NCBI GenBank assembly: GCA_963573315.1
Contig: OY752149.1
Location: forward strand, 930,001-994,000
Source of the DNA: Entomortierella parvispora
Lineage: Eukaryota; Mortierellomycota; Mortierellomycetes; Mortierellales; Mortierellaceae
Direction of reading: 5' to 3'
Length of the DNA: 64,000 bases
Shown: positions 47,001-57,161 of the stretch, piece by piece
Numbering within the stretch: the stretch's first letter is position 1
Layout: every line of letters begins with the position of its first letter
Position numbers and translations under genes: made by a program
Notes under the pieces: generated by a model
What the model was told of the DNA's origin: nothing
What the model saw: the letters and a program-made list of their open reading frames with translations, nothing else
Database searches by the model: none

Positions 47001-47203
47001 TTGCAGGCCAATCGAGCAACGACAGTTTGACCGACATTGCTTCTTCTGCTGGCTCCTCTTCGACCACCGCCACGACCTTGGCGTTTTCCAATTCCTCCAG
47101 TCCCACCATGAACGCAACCAAACACGATGGTACCGCTCTGGACAGCAGAGATCTGGACGAAGACATGGCAGCAGACTATAGAGATCTCTTCCCCGACTTT
47201 TGA
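44061..47203 (+). CDS. cAMP-dependent protein kinase catalytic subunit (AGC kinase)
   Basis: Ser/Thr kinase effector of cAMP signalling. Exons 44061-46142, 46248-46821 and 46926-47203 give 977 aa. Residues 1-590 are disordered and rich in Gln, His, Pro and Ser with short poly-Gln runs. The kinase domain starts near 597 ([23 protein letters not shown]-binding loop), with ALKVLKK (Lys near 630), [10 protein letters not shown] (catalytic loop near 721), ITDFGFA (near 741) and [14 protein letters not shown] (activation loop with the PDK1-type Thr). It ends as PKA does, with the hydrophobic motif FPDF at the extreme C-terminus. Unusual: about 70 Ser/Thr/Ala-rich residues sit between the FYPEE tail motif and that final motif. 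Regulation is expected through a PKA regulatory subunit not in this window. Start ATG chosen as the first in frame after a long pyrimidine leader. Confidence 0.94.
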
Positions 47204-50200
47204 ATAATGATGATTCTCTGTTCTAGAATGAATTTCTCTTTTTCTTTTTTTTTTTTAAAAAAAAACACAAGTTTGAAAATGTGAAATGCAAGGGCCTGCT
47301 CTTTTCAAATATTCTACACCCAGTATTCATTTCCCCCTTTCCTCCCTCCCGATCTGTCACTCGGCAGAGATGTTGTCACTCCGGGAAACATTGTCCTTTT
47401 TATTATGGTTTTCATGCTCCAATGACTCGCGAAGGTTGCGCGCTAGGCAAGGGCAACTTTATTCTCAAAACCAGAGCACCATGTGCAAAAAAATATGAAT
47501 GAATGAGCAGAGGTGCACTATCGTCTTTAGTCAGAAGACTATGGGCAGGACGCGGAGCAAGGGGCAAAAGAGAGAGAAGAACTGATCTGCTATCCGCACG
47601 AGTGCACTCTATCTATTTTTTTCCCACCCTGAATCCTATCTTCTCCAGAGAGCCGAGCAATAAAAGGGCGGGGGTGTACAGACAGGGCCTTTGGTCACTT
47701 GTACCCTTCACATGTTGGAGGAGAGAGAGAGAGAGAAAAAAAGAGAAAGGGAAACAAACACATACACATACACACACACACAGCCTGCTGGTCGACGATT
47801 AGGACGGAAGGGAGGGACGGAAGGGCAAAAGCGACTGTCCCCTCCCTCTTTCCCCCGTTTTGTGCAACTCGTGCAAAATATACAAAGAAAAAAAACTTGT
47901 GGGGGTTGTCAATGCCGTCTTTGATCTAGTTGTTCTTTCCCCACAACAACAACACACACGCCTTGGCCCTGCATGTCATTGGGTAGGGGCATGGCATGAT
48001 GGGAAAAACATGGCCATCGACCAACTTTTTTGAGAGCGCCGACGTGCTGTCGAGTTTTTCCTTTGCCTCTCCACACTGTCCTTGCACATCGATAACGCTG
48101 TTATTGAGAGTCATTGCATAGCATGTCAACGAAAACGGGTGATTGCGCACGCGATAAAGGAAAGAAAAGACAGGAGAGATGGCGACGGAGGGGTACAATC
48201 TTTTTTTTTCGAAATCATTCTCACACGCGTGCGCCTGCATCGCATGCCCCACGTCTTTGGCCGCGCTGCAGAACACATCAAACCCGGTGCAGCGAGAGGG
48301 AAGACGATAAGGGGAGGCGGATAGGTCGAAGTATGTCGATCTGTGTGTGCGTGTATGCAGGCTAGTGAGTTCTGGAGCGAAGTTGCGAAAGCTATTGGGC
48401 AATGAGCGCAAAAGTCTGGCCCACAATTGCCAGGTACGGTACGAATCGAATCATACCTTTGTTTGGACTTGGTCCGTCCATTTCTTTGTCTGATAACCAA
48501 CTCAACTTTTCCCGCCCTACTATTTTGCGTGAAGATGTGATTTGGTGGGGGGTGATGGCAGGAAAGAATGAGAACGTCGGAGCTCTCAACCAACGATAGG
48601 CGGACATGGCGCACTTGGGGCAGAAAGGGAGGAGGGAGGAGAGCTTGCTTTAGCGTCTCTTTCGCTCGGCGTCTTTCCGTTTCCCGCGCCTCTTGGAGAT
48701 ATCGTGAGCTCAGTACAAAAACGCGTTGGGTGGCGTGCACGCTCGTTTCTCCACAAGGGTCGCTTTGCAGGGACGGGTGCGTGGGGATGAAACTGTGTCC
48801 TACCCATGTTTGGAGGACGAGCACATTTGACAGGTTTCTTTTCTCCAAACGAGAACCTCGAGGGGAGGGAAGAACAGGGCTATCTACCCAAAGACGCGGA
48901 CATGTGAACCAGCAGCAGGATCAATCTGTGGCCCGCCAAACTCGTCCACCCTCCCTAACAACCACACAGTGTAATCCCAGGCCACCTCTGACTCCTGGAG
49001 CATGTGTGTTGGCCGCTACTTGCCTGAATTGGCCGTCTTTTCTAGGAGACAGGGGTCAGCAAAGATATTGGGACCGCGTCTCAGTCGAAGCAAGTACAGC
49101 ACTGCAACAGCGATAGTATTTGGATACTATAGCATGGGTACCTCTTAAGGATGGACTTGGTACTGTAATTGGCATCAACTAGGCAATGGCTCTCTCTTCC
49201 TGGGAGAGTATCTCTGTTGGTACCAGCAGGGACGTATCCACCCTTCATTGGACAGTCATTCTTTGCGAACAGACTGCCTTGGGAGGGGCCACAATGCATC
49301 CGCCTGCGGTTGTGTGCCCATGGGTTCATTTGTGGGTGGTTGCTCTCGGCCCCTGCCCGAGTTTGTCAATGCACCCACTGCGTTTTATTTTACCTGACCA
49401 ACTGCTCACGTAACGCGAGCCCTGCCTGCTCTCTGACTCGACGAACGATACCGTTTTTCACCCTCGATGTCAGTTCTGTGGTGATCACGACTTTGTCAAC
49501 AACTCCACCTCTGGGCGTTTTGCGACTCGTCCGTTCTGCCCTCTCTCCCTTATCTCAGGCCCTGCTGCATCCGCTTACCCGCCATTCATTCCCTCTTTAT
49601 TTATTTTGCCACCCTCATGGCCACCAGGAATCTGCTCCTTATTTCTTTCTTTTCTTCACCTGTCTTTTTGTAACCTTCTCTCCCTTCCATCCCTCCTATT
49701 CCACTTGAAGCCGCAATCGCCTGGAAAGATCCACAGGGCCACCGCACGACCTATCTCGAAGCTCGTTTGACTTTGCAGACGCCACATTCTTGGGCGCTCA
49801 CGAACCTCCCACCTACACCTGCACGACACAAACATCTCACTGTCTCGCGCTTTGTCGAGTGTTGCCGACTGAACCCACTTTGCCTCCACCTCTTGGTCTA
49901 CCAGTCTCTGCATCTGCATCTGCTCATTCCTGTGCACTGTTCCAGTCACTTGAGCCCTCACAAACGACCAGGCGGGAGCTCGTAAGTGAATTGCGCACCT
50001 TTACTCATTTTCCTTCTCAACCTCCCTTCCGACCTTGACGATTAACAGTCATCCGACCCACTACTGCCGATGGTCACTCCTCAGCATGGTGATCCGCGAG
50101 CGTGTCTTCCGGCCTTGAATGGCCAAAAGTGACCTTGTCTTCGTGTCCTCGAGCCCACCTTGCTTCATTTGACGAGTCGCCGCGCCTGTGTTGACCCAGC

Positions 50201-50836
50201 ACGTTGTCCACCGACATTTTTTTTGTATGACCATCGAAAGCGTCCCCCCCACGACTTTTTTTATCTTTATTTTATTAGAGCATGCCACTTTTTTTTTTCT
50301 CAGGCAGGAGACCCCGTCCATCCCTTAACATCAACCAATATGCTTTTCTCTTTCGCCTTGCTCTCGCCTCTCCCACCGCAGTGGCTCTTTCATTTACGCG
50401 TTGAAAGAGTAGCCAGGGTCTATTTGCAATTTTGACCCGCACAAACAGACACTAATGCAATGTCTCTCTCTCTTTCTCTCTGCTCTGCTCTCCCGCTCTT
50501 TCTTTTTCTCGCTCCATCTACTTCCTCTTGTTCTTCTTCTTGTCGCGTCTTCAACCATCCGGAACAAACTGCATCCTATTGGACCCGCTTCGACTTTATA
50601 AATGCTTTGAAGTGCTTTGTACCATCCTTTTTGTTTTTCTTACACTTTTTTTCCAGGACCCACCGTCAAGATACACTGCCTCCACTGTTCGCCCTTGCCC
50701 TTGCCCTGAACTTGCTCACTTCAATCGTCCACTTTTCTCCAACTCTGTTGTTTCCATTCCTCTTGAGACACAGACCCGCACATACTTTCGTTTTTTTATC
50801 TTCTTTTATTTACAACAAAGAGATCACACGGTCGCC
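47204..50836. other. 3.6-kb upstream region of the homeobox gene
   Basis: No supported gene. It begins with the PKA 3' untranslated region, then a purine-rich tract with a CA repeat (about 47757-47783), then mixed sequence. From about 49400 to 50836 the plus strand is increasingly pyrimidine-rich and leads into the homeobox start, so much of this is probably promoter and long 5' leader. The open frame runs upstream of the chosen ATG to about 50528 but only from a TTG, so no extension is claimed. A 240-codon minus-strand frame at 48126-48848 has no domain. Confidence 0.45.
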
Positions 50837-53261
50837 ATGTCTGGGCCGGGCAACAGCTCGACGGTAGACTCTCAGTCCTCTCCGCACGGCGAACTCAAAA
50901 CTGTCTTTTACCAGCCCTTTGCAGTCAAGCGGCGTCAGCGGACCTCAAGAGACCAGGCGAAAACCCTCGAAAGAGTGTATATTGAGAACCCGAAACCCAA
51001 CGCTTTGATGCGCAAGCAGTTGGCCAACGATCTAAGGATGACACCTCGAGGGGTTCAGGTTTGGTTCCAAAATCGAAGGGTAAAAGGCAAAGCAACTCCA
51101 TCGACCAGTGCGATCAACAACCTGGTCCCTGTCGCAACCGCAGGCCTAGGGATTGGCATTGACCCTGTCAGCTCCTCTCTGAACAAACCCCAACATCAAC
51201 ATCAACTAGAAACATTATTCGCGCTCCACCCTCACCGCTTGAACAACATCCATGCCTCCATGTCCTCTCTAATGGCAGATCACAATGGTACCGTAGACCC
51301 TGAGAACCAAGAAGAGGTGCTTTCCCGGTTTCAAAAACAACTTCAGATTAGTACGACCAACCACAATCGCCATGACGACCACGGAAACCTCCACGCGACC
51401 TGTACTGAATTCGAACGCGAGGCGTCCGCAGCAAGCTCTGGCACGCCCAGAACCACCGCGACGCCCACCATGCACCCTTCCCCTCCTTCCTCTTCTCCCT
51501 GCAGTTCATCGTCCTCTCCAGACTGCAACAGGACTCCGACCAACTTTCTTTCGGTTGATATCGCAGGCACGTTGGTCCAAGGTCGTAGCATGCTTGGAAT
51601 GACACAACAATCGATTCTATCTCCAGGACTACCTGCACCCCCACCACAGTGGACAGATGGGGCGGAAGTGATCGACCGCTCGTTTCTAAGTTCAGGGATA
51701 GATTATGGACCGCTTTTCCTCTTGCCACACCAACAACGGACGATGGCTATGTTCATGATGCCATCGCCATCCATCCCACTCCCGTCTGCGGACAATGGTA
51801 CCCACACTGCTGACAACAACAACAACGCCGACAACAGCACCAACAACAGCAGTGGCAACGACAATATTGCGCTCTATCGAATTGCGACTGCATCCGCTGC
51901 CGAGTCCCTTCGTCTACCACATGTTATCTCCTCCCCCGACGCGTCAACCTCATCCTCCTTCCCGCCTCGGTCATCGTCTTCGCAATTAACATCCACGCCC
52001 ACGACCTCCGCGGACTTTGGTCCGATTAGCTCCTCGATATGGGACAATAACAATCTAGGGCACGATTCAATGAGTGCACCGCCTCCGCCTATGCCATCAT
52101 CTGTGTCCACAACACCTGTAACAACAACACCAACCCCGATTGTCCTTCCGGTATCGGGTCATCCAATATCGAATGTCACCAACAACGATTCGTACGCTGG
52201 ATATATGACCACGAACTCGCCTTTTGCATCCGCTGCAGTAGCAGCAACAGCGCCTGGCCCTATCCCGACTGTGAGGCGGATCTCGAGGCCAATGACCTCG
52301 AGCTTCTCAGAGTACAATCTTTACTCGACCCATCTCGCCGAGTCACCTCCCACCGCGATGACCTCGCCTCCTAAAGACACTTCCATCGATGTATACCTCG
52401 GCCAAAACAGCAGCAGTTGGCCCATGGGATATTCTCTTGTCGACCGTGGTAAAAAAAAAAAAATGAGGACCCTTTCTGGACACAAGGCTGAAATGACACG
52501 CCTTTTGTGACCCTGCATTCATCATCGATAATGATCTCTAATTTGTTATTTCTTGCTCGTCGTGCTCTTTGATAGTGTTACAGAGTCAGAGGGACCAGAG
52601 ACCAGGGTCGTACCCATTAACTTTGTCGACTTCTCAGCACACCATAGGAACGGGCGATTACCGCTTGCGACATCAGCAGCAGCAACAGCAACAGCAACAG
52701 CAGCAACAACAACAACAACTACAACAACTACAGCACTTACACCTACATCATCAACATCATCCATCGTACCATCCTTATCTACCATACTCGAAATTACACC
52801 AACCGGAGCGACCTTCGACCATGAGCCTGATGCGTCGAATGTCCATGCCGGCCAATATGGGAAGCCCGATCTTCCGATTGGGGGATCGGGACCGGCATTA
52901 CGATCACTATCAACACCACCCTCACCAACCTTCTCTATTTCATCGGCAGCCACACCTCACTGCGACCTTTGCTGCATCGTCTACCATCACTGCGTCCGCT
53001 GCAGTCAACACCACTACTACCGTAACAACTCCGGCCGTCCTCACGATGTCGCAGCCATCTCCATTCCCTGCTTCTCTGGTCATGACGGCCCAAGATCCAC
53101 CGAATCCTTTTACATCTGTTGAGCCACTTTCAACGTCCCATCACCCACAGAATGTCTTCAACGTCAACACTGAGAGCGAATCGTACAAAGATGCTTTATT
53201 TCTCTTTCAACACCGAGAACTGCAACAACAGATAGAGGAGCAACGACGTGGGCAATCGTAG
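50837..53261 (+). CDS. Homeodomain transcription factor
   Basis: DNA-binding regulator. Exons 50837-52448 and 52576-53261 join in frame to 765 aa. The homeodomain is at about 30-88: KRRQRTSRDQAKTLERVYIE, PNALMRKQLANDLRM and TPRGVQVWFQNRRVKGKA. It has typical (non-TALE) spacing, with Trp48, Phe49, Gln50 and Asn51 of the recognition helix present. The rest is disordered: Thr/Ser/Pro-rich in exon 1 and Gln/His-rich in exon 2, including a poly-Gln tract encoded by CAG/CAA repeats at 52671-52734. The junction CGTG|GTAAAA to gatag|TG restores one frame through the poly-Gln, which supports that frame over the Thr and Ala alternatives. It resembles fungal homeobox regulators such as S. pombe Phx1 in layout, but I cannot assign orthology or targets. 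Confidence 0.9.
52671..52734 (+). repeat. CAG/CAA trinucleotide tract coding poly-Gln
   Basis: Mixed CAG and CAA codons give about 16 consecutive Gln residues, followed by a few Leu-interrupted ones, at the start of the second homeobox exon. The codon mixture argues for selection on the protein tract rather than pure slippage. The same bases read as Thr- and Ala-rich in the other two plus frames. Confidence 0.8.
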
Positions 53262-53982
53262 TGGCAACTGTAATTTGTGGACTCCTCCTCCCTCCTTCCT
53301 CCCGCTCTCTTTCCTTCAATCTATTCTTCTATCTCTCTGTCCCTATAATCCCAAAATATTAATATGTCCTTTCTTCAGACTGTCCTCTGTTCGTTCATTT
53401 TGAGTTTGTAAGCAGCGGCCACATGTCCAAAATGGCACAGATCATTTTGAGGGTGGGAGAAAAAAGTGGAGAGACAAAAAAGAAGGACCGGGTGACCCTT
53501 GCGCGCTTCTTGGCCCGTAACGCGCAAAAAAAAACTGGCTCCTCGAGGCGGGAGAGAATGGGAAGAAAGAAAGGGGGGGGAATGAATGAGAAAGAAGAGA
53601 GATAAGCCCTACAAAAAGAAAAGAAAAAAATCGCGTGTTTGAGCAAAAAAAGAAACCCAAAAAAAATCCAATCAGAATGGGTCTATCTAGCATGCACCGT
53701 GCTTACCTGTCAGGTCATTTCTTTCGCGTTTTGTGCGCGCTGGGTAGTCTGGACCGAACTCTGCATTCGTAGCCAGCGTAGTTAGTGTCAGCCATCCTAC
53801 TTTGTGCCAGAAGAATTGGCCCGCACGGTCATTCATGAGTATCAATCCGCAAGACATTTCTCCATTCACTCCATTAGAATTTGACCATGATAGCGAACAT
53901 CAAATATAGAGTAACAAAGAAATCCTCTGTTTTTATTAAACTTGTAATGTATCGTACAACTGTGAATGTTCACTTGGAATCT
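53262..53982. other. Convergent 3' regions of homeobox and IMPase genes
   Basis: A 721-bp gap between convergent genes. It holds two 3' untranslated regions, A-rich tracts near 53526-53536 and 53620-53667, and no supported gene. Confidence 0.45.
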
Positions 53983-55458
53983 CTATTTGCGAGGGCACTC
54001 CATATCCTCGACAACTGACCAAACTTCCTTTGCAATCTTTGTCTGTGCAGCCAGGGCAGCCTCTGGAGAGGTGCTGCCATCCTCGCCACAGCATCCACGG
54101 ATGATCAAGAATCGTCTTCCAGTCAAAAGCTGTCCATCCGTAACCTCGCGACCACAACCATCCACGACAATGCCACCAGCCTCACGGACAATGATGATTC
54201 CAGCGCAGACATCCCTAAGTACCACCAAATGAAGATCAAACAATGGTGTTAATAACGAATACCAAAAAAAGAAAAAGAAAGTCCGTTGAAAAGTAATTTG
54301 TTCTCGCTCTTTTACCATTCCCAGCATCCAACCTCCCAGTAGACATCAAACTGTCCCTGGGCGACTGCCATCATGTTCAAAGCCGCACTTCCGAGGCAGC
54401 GAATGCCGTGGGCGTGACCGACTGCTCTTCCGGGAGTGGCAGGGGATGGATCACGGGCAGAGAGGTTACGCATTGACTTGACCTTGGGGTCAATCACCTC
54501 TGCCTTGCGATCTGATCCATATTCTCCTGCAACAAGAGCCATCGAAAGAGAGGGCAATGGAGGAGCGGCGTAAGGATACGAAAGAGGCAGACGGCGACCT
54601 TGCTCCCGAGGGTTCTCATCAATCTTGCTCAAATAGGCACCCTGTCCCTTGGCGGCCGTGAACAGCTTATCATGATAATAAAAAAAAAAGAAACGTTAAA
54701 AATGAACTAGACTCGATCTCTCGCGTCATTCTCTGGAAGCGTGCGAAAAAAGATGGCTGGAGATCGAAACTGCTTTTACCTGGTTCATCATGGGGTTGTA
54801 GATGACACCGACGACGGGTTCCTGGTTAATGGTCAAGCCGATCGAAATGCAAGAGAATGGGAACCTACAAGAGATAGCAATTGAAGAAGATTGAGTTCAA
54901 ATCCATGTAATCGATTTCTCCTGGCAGCAGCAGGGCTACTTACCCGTGAACAAAGTTGGTGGTGCCGTCAATTGGATCGACAATCCAAGTAGGAGCATCG
55001 GTCAAGCCACACTCCTCGCCGCCGGCAACGGTTTCTTCGCCAATGAAACTAGATACCAAACGACGACATCCTGCGTGTGTTAGAAAAATGTAGAGAAAAG
55101 CAGAGCCTGTGCAGTGCAGCTGGATCAAACAAAAAAAACAAGGAGTAACATCTCCTCTTCCTCCTGCTCTCCCCAATGCCCTTCGACCTCCTCCTCCTCA
55201 GTGCGGTAGCCTCAGTGCGGTAGCTTACGAGTGTCCCTTCATCTTTTCGGCAATCTCAGCGCGAACCATCTTTTCAACTTTTTGGTCCCACTCCGTGACC
55301 AGGTCCGCAGTGTTGCCCTTCTTGACAAGGAGCGCGCTGCGTTCGGGAGAGAAGCGGGTGTTGAATCCTTCGAGAATGACGGGGCCGGCCAACTTGGCCA
55401 GATGAATGCCAAAGTCCAGGTAAGACTCGAGTTCGGCTGTGGTGTACGAGTAGCTCAT
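53983..55458 (-). CDS. Inositol monophosphatase family protein
   Basis: Mg2+-dependent, lithium-sensitive-type phosphatase that releases free myo-inositol from inositol monophosphates; fungal qutG/IMPase-like. Exons 55458-55229, 55048-54944, 54864-54780, 54665-54316 and 54214-53983 join in frame to 333 aa. Metal and catalytic motifs are intact: HSFIGEE (residue 75 on), [15 protein letters not shown] (about 97-111) and [18 protein letters not shown] (about 254 on; the family's WD-x-AAG appears as WDVCAG). A segment of about 50 residues (about 165-215, [17 protein letters not shown] with flanks) is longer than in bacterial SuhB but usual in fungi. Cytosolic, with no signal peptide. The start was taken at the first ATG, which precedes [20 protein letters not shown], the expected N-terminal helix. 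Confidence 0.94.
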
Positions 55459-55656
55459 GGCGGGGAGACAGGTGAGGCTGAATGAGTGAATGAAGGGAGA
55501 TGAGGTGTGAAGAGATGAAATGCAAACCTTCCCTGACCTGTTCCTTCCTCTCTTTGGGGGGATCGCAGATCGACGAGCAGTCACGATCGAGAGTTCATTG
55601 TGGCGAACGGCCAAAGCACGCGTTGCGTCGTGGGGCTTATTGCCGTCTCCAACAAC

Positions 55657-55908
55657 CTAAGAACACTGGCGGGTGCGATCCTTGAAGCAGTCTCTGCGAC
55701 GGATGTCAATGGCCATGCCTGGCTCGCAGTGGAACATGTGCTTGACAAACGCCTCGTCGCAAATGTAGTACGTCCGACACGACTCGGTGTCGGCTAATAG
55801 CTCGAACGACGTGGTGCACTCGGTTGCAGGGACTGCACTTGACACCTGGATTTGCTGTAGGCATGTAACTGTCAACCAGATGGTGAAGATAAACTTGAAG
55901 CTGTGCAT
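55657..55908 (-). CDS. Small secreted chitin-binding (CBM14 / peritrophin-A) protein
   Basis: Intronless 83-aa protein with an N-terminal signal peptide (MHSFKFIFTIWLTVTCL..., probable cleavage near VSSA/VPAT). The mature part has six cysteines spaced C-x12-C-x5-C-x10-C-x12-C-x7-C, the peritrophin-A/ChtBD2 (CBM14) pattern, with RTYYICDEAF between the second and third-fourth cysteines holding the usual aromatic residues. The family binds chitin; in plant-pathogenic fungi, small proteins of this fold (Avr4 type) coat hyphal chitin against host chitinases. Here a wall-protective or wall-organising role is inference. It lies 198 bp upstream of the IMPase start on the same strand, and no catalytic domain is attached. 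Confidence 0.82.
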   Translation of the reverse strand: MHSFKFIFTIWLTVTCLQQIQVSSAVPATECTTSFELLADTESCRTYYICDEAFVKHMFHCEPGMAIDIRRRDCFKDRTRQCS

Positions 55909-56570
55909 TTTGATGGATATCGTACTTTTTTTTTATTGCAAGAACAAAAGGAAAGAAGGAAATAGTTTGCGTCGCCTGCTCCGTATGTTTCGGAAAAGGG
56001 CTGTATTCCTGGAGAGACATTGGCGGCGGTGCGTGCAGAGCCTGACTGTACGCTGTCTGGCACTAGCCTTCCCTTGCGCTTGCCTCCACGTTGAGCGGAG
56101 CCAGCAAGTCACGCACGAACCTGGACGTCTTTGGGACGTGGTGCGGGGAGATCAAAACGTTGGTGCGGGATTTTTTTTTTTTTTTTGACAGTGGGGACCG
56201 AAACGCGCCTTTTTTCGCGTCCACTACCACAAAATGCCTCGGGTGACAATCGTCGGACTGTCTAGAAGGATTGCAGGGACACATAAAAGAAACGCTATGC
56301 CACCGTGCAGATGGACGACCAAAGGAAAGGCTATTGTCTCTCTTTCTGAACCCACACGCCCTGTAGCAGAGTTACGTGAGCTTCGTCTGCCCCCTCCCCC
56401 TGCTGCTATATCTATTCCTTCCAGTCTTGGGCCACTCCGAGCTCTTTCTTTCCTTCTCCTCTTCCTTACCTTCTTCTCATCTTCCTTGTTGCCACTGCCT
56501 GCTCCTCTTCCTTTGGGTCTCCACATATCAACCTTTTGTTCAGAGTCATAAACCCAATCATCTCTAGATC
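55909..56570. other. Divergent promoter region, CBM14 protein / small membrane protein
   Basis: A 662-bp region between divergent genes. A T-run (56170-56185) and a strongly pyrimidine-rich stretch (56390-56530) precede the plus-strand small membrane protein. A short T-run (55926-55934) lies just upstream of the CBM14 start. Nothing else was recognised. Confidence 0.45.
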
Positions 56571-56999
56571 ATGTCTTCGGAAGTGACGACCATGTTGGCT
56601 TGGTTGATACCTTGTCTCGTCATCGTTCTGGGTGTGATAGCGTACAGAGTCTATATCTACAAGACTCGAGGTCCCTTTGTTCCCTCCTATCTTCAGCGAA
56701 ACATCTTTGCTCGCACTCGAAGCTTTCTTCCTCGAACGCTCTCCTTCAATAAGACTCCAGACAGCGGCCCCATGGGAGGCACAGCAACCGCATCTGCTGA
56801 AGTCCCCGCAACTGCTCTGCGGAACGAGACTAGGATCGATATGACACACTCGTCGATATCCCAGCCTCCACAGTCCATGACGACGATATCGCACCCAACT
56901 GTTTCCCCTTCCAGTTTATCAAGCCCTGGAGGAAACCCCCCATCAATATCCAAACCTCCAGTTTCGCCAGCCATCTCCCGTCTCTTGAGTATGAGCTAG
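56571..56999 (+). CDS. Small single-pass membrane protein, function unknown
   Basis: A 142-aa intronless frame with one N-terminal membrane helix (about 8-26, MLAWLIPCLVIVLGVIAYRV) followed by a basic stretch (YIYKTRG) and a Ser/Thr/Pro-rich tail, so probably N-out/C-in with a cytosolic tail. I do not recognise a family. Support for a real gene: a pyrimidine-rich leader like those of neighbours, an ATG in good context (gatcATGT), a sensible membrane-helix topology, and an AATAAA-type element about 85 nt after the stop (57082-57090). It is convergent with the golgin gene. Confidence 0.6.
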   Translation: MSSEVTTMLAWLIPCLVIVLGVIAYRVYIYKTRGPFVPSYLQRNIFARTRSFLPRTLSFNKTPDSGPMGGTATASAEVPATALRNETRIDMTHSSISQPPQSMTTISHPTVSPSSLSSPGGNPPSISKPPVSPAISRLLSMS

Positions 57000-57161
57000 T
57001 CGTTGCTTTCAGCTCAACACATCGAGCGGAGGACCAGGCCCTTGAGGAAAAAGTTCTCGGTCAATGCGGCATTTTTTTTTCAATAATAAAAAGAACAATC
57101 CAAGTCAAGCGCGTCATTTTTTTTTTCAAAAAAAGCTCACACAAAGTCAAGGCCTCCTTTA

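Noticed and set aside
48126-48848. 240-codon minus-strand frame in the homeobox upstream region
   Set aside because: No recognisable domain, membrane pattern or splice-supported extension; low-complexity segments. Probably chance.
50528-50836. N-terminal extension of the homeobox protein
   Set aside because: The open frame upstream begins only at a TTG and encodes Phe/Leu-rich translation of a pyrimidine leader; the ATG at 50837 in gtcgccATG context is a better start.
52553-53122. Thr/Ala-rich alternative frame of the second homeobox exon
   Set aside because: Only the Gln-rich frame joins in phase with exon 1 and runs on to the stop at 53261.
54880-54915. tRNA B-box-like GAGTTCAAATCC
   Set aside because: It lies in an IMPase intron, and no A box or cloverleaf could be folded around it.
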